A stretch of 21,256 nucleotides of DNA, from contig CAXTVW010000050.1 in assembly GCA_964247675.1 (NCBI GenBank), forward strand, positions 1 through 21,256, read 5' to 3'. Numbering within the stretch: the stretch's first letter is position 1; every line of letters starts with the position of its first letter. Positions 20,048-21,256 of the stretch are shown here, in pieces. Source of the DNA: BOG-908 sp964247675 (GTDB taxonomy: Bacteria; Pseudomonadota; Alphaproteobacteria; Acetobacterales; Acetobacteraceae). A program made the position numbers and the translations under genes. The notes beneath the pieces were generated by a model. That model saw nothing but the letters and a program-made list of their open reading frames with translations. It made no database searches and was not told the DNA's origin.

Positions 20048-20725
20048 TTACCGCTGCGGCGCCTGTTCGGCGGCCCGGCGATCCTGTGCGGTCGGGTCGT
20101 TGGCGAGTATCTCGCCCTTGAAGATCCACACCTTCACGCCGCAGGTGCCGTAGGTGGTCTTGGCCGTAGCCACGCCGTAATCGATGTCCGCGCGCAGCGT
20201 GTGCAGCGGCACCCGGCCTTCACGGTACCACTCGACGCGGGCGATCTCGGCGCCGCCGAGGCGGCCGCCGCAATTGATACGGATGCCCTGGGCGCCGAGG
20301 CGCATGGCGGACTGCACGGCGCGCTTCATCGCGCGGCGGAACGCCACGCGGCGCTCCAGCTGCTGGGCGATGTTCTCGGCCACCAGCGTCGCGTCAATCT
20401 CCGGTTTGCGGATTTCGACGATGTTCAGCGAGACCTCGGCCTTCGCCATCTTGGCCAGGTCCTTGCGCAGGACTTCGATGTCCTGGCCCTTCTTGCCGAT
20501 GACCACGCCGGGACGCGCCGCGTAAATCGTGACGCGCGGCTTCTTGGCCGGACGCTCGATCACCACACGGCTGACGCCGGCGCCGGAGAGCTTCTTACGC
20601 AAGTGCGCGCGCAGCTTCAGGTCGTCATGCAGCAGCTTGGCGTAGTCCGCGCCGGCGAACCAGCGCGAATCCCAGGTGCGGTTGATGCCGAGCCGCAGCC
20701 CGATCGGATTGACTTTGTGACCCAT
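20048..20725 (-). CDS. rpsC: 30S ribosomal protein S3
   Basis: This 225-residue protein begins MGHKVNPIGLRLGINRTWDS. It has the KH domain region with the VIGKKG motif (RPGVVIGKKGQDIEVLRKD) and the C-terminal domain with GRLGGAEIARVEWYREGRVP. S3 lines the mRNA entry channel. The ATG at 20725 overlaps the rplV stop in TGATG; an in-frame start at 20803 inside rplV would add 26 unrelated residues and is rejected. Confidence 0.97.
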   Translation of the reverse strand: MGHKVNPIGLRLGINRTWDSRWFAGADYAKLLHDDLKLRAHLRKKLSGAGVSRVVIERPAKKPRVTIYAARPGVVIGKKGQDIEVLRKDLAKMAKAEVSLNIVEIRKPEIDATLVAENIAQQLERRVAFRRAMKRAVQSAMRLGAQGIRINCGGRLGGAEIARVEWYREGRVPLHTLRADIDYGVATAKTTYGTCGVKVWIFKGEILANDPTAQDRRAAEQAPQR

Positions 20726-21132
20726 CAGGCGGCCCTCTTTCCGGCGACCGGTGCTGTTTCCGGCTCGCGCTCGGCAACCACGATCTTCAAATGGCTGAAC
20801 CACTTCTCGATGCGCGCCGCGCGGCCGCGGCCACGCGCGTGGAAGCGGCGCATGACGATGGAGCGGCCCACTTCGGCGCGCGTGACGACCAGCCGGTCGA
20901 CATCGAGCTGATGGTTGTTCTCGGCGTTGGCGATGGCACTCTCCAGCGCCTTGCGCACGGAATGTGCGATACGGCGCTTGCTGAACGTCAGCGTGGCCAC
21001 TGCCTTGGCAGCCGGCTGGTTGCGTATCAGCCCAGCAACCAGGTTCAGCTTCTCAGGGCTGGTGCGCAGGTTGCTCAGCACGCACTGCGCTTCGTTTTCC
21101 GCGACAGGGCGCGGTGCCTTCGGCTTGCTCAT
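20725..21132 (-). CDS. rplV: 50S ribosomal protein L22
   Basis: This 135-residue protein has the L22 core VAGLIRNQPAAKAVATLTFS and ALESAIANAENNHQLDVDRL, then the tunnel-lining loop RFHARGRGRAARIEKWFSHL. A short N-terminal stretch (SKPKAPRPVAENEAQ) and a C-terminal tail (EPETAPVAGKRAA) make it longer than E. coli L22 (110). Its ATG overlaps the rpsS TGA in ATGA, and its stop overlaps the rpsC start. Confidence 0.97.
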   Translation of the reverse strand: MSKPKAPRPVAENEAQCVLSNLRTSPEKLNLVAGLIRNQPAAKAVATLTFSKRRIAHSVRKALESAIANAENNHQLDVDRLVVTRAEVGRSIVMRRFHARGRGRAARIEKWFSHLKIVVAEREPETAPVAGKRAA

Positions 21133-21256
21133 CCCCGTTTCGCCTTCTTGTCGGCCGCGTGACCCGTGAAGGTGCGCGTCGGCGAGAACTCGCCGAACTT
21201 ATGGCCGACCATGTTCTCGTTGACCTGCACGGGCAGGAATTTGTGGCCGTTATAGA
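21129..21256 (-). CDS. rpsS: 30S ribosomal protein S19 (partial, runs off the window)
   Basis: The minus-strand frame entering at the right edge reads YNGHKFLPVQVNENMVGHKF, then GEFSPTRTFTGHAADKKAKRG and TGA at 21131-21129. This is the C-terminal half of S19, which sits in the 30S head next to S13. The N-terminal half is outside the window. Its stop overlaps the rplV start. Gene order predicts rplB, rplW, rplD, rplC and rpsJ upstream. Confidence 0.96.
   Translation of the reverse strand, partial: YNGHKFLPVQVNENMVGHKFGEFSPTRTFTGHAADKKAKRG

Noticed and set aside
20726..20803. Longer N-terminus for S3
   Set aside because: It lies within rplV, while the conserved start MGHKVNPIG sits exactly at the TGATG coupling point.

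Overview
The window is about 21 kb of GC-rich chromosome from an alphaproteobacterium. The gene order rpsS to rplO, secY, adk, rpsM, rpsK, rpoA, rplQ is the alphaproteobacterial arrangement. The accessory genes and the AT-rich inverted repeats between genes fit Acetobacteraceae best. That family call is an inference from style and gene content; no 16S gene is present.

Layout. Positions 1-1642 (+) hold the end of an unidentified gene, a DUF1656 protein, a HlyD-type periplasmic adaptor and a possible small membrane protein, which look like part of an efflux operon. Positions 1955-3733 (-) encode a pyruvate-oxidase-like thiamine diphosphate enzyme. Positions 3938-5035 (-) encode a secreted HSL-type esterase. 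Positions 5512-6171 (-) encode a Rieske protein of the bc1 complex with no cytochrome b or c1 gene beside it. Positions 6593-8140 (+) encode a Wzz/GumC-like polysaccharide chain-length protein. Positions 8314-9696 (-) encode a cytochrome P450. From 9882 to the right edge, everything is the S10-spc-alpha ribosomal protein block on the minus strand, entering in rpsS at the edge and ending with rplQ. Most of its genes overlap by a few bases or lie within about 16 bases of each other, as expected for one cotranscribed block making ribosomal proteins, the SecY translocon channel, adenylate kinase and the RNA polymerase alpha subunit.

The most unusual content is a family of AT-rich inverted-repeat elements of roughly 125-155 bp. 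There are about nine intact, partial or degenerate copies, all in the left 14.7 kb. Each intact copy has two inverted arms of about 40 nt, and each arm is itself a palindrome. One end usually lies 0-8 nt from a stop codon. Two copies sit inside the ribosomal block, between rplO and secY and between rpoA and rplQ. They look like mobile or duplicating terminator-like elements. A frame-broken remnant of an IS1595/ISXO2-type transposase lies between the esterase and Rieske genes, apparently inside a decayed copy of the element. I saw no CRISPR array, tRNA or rRNA.
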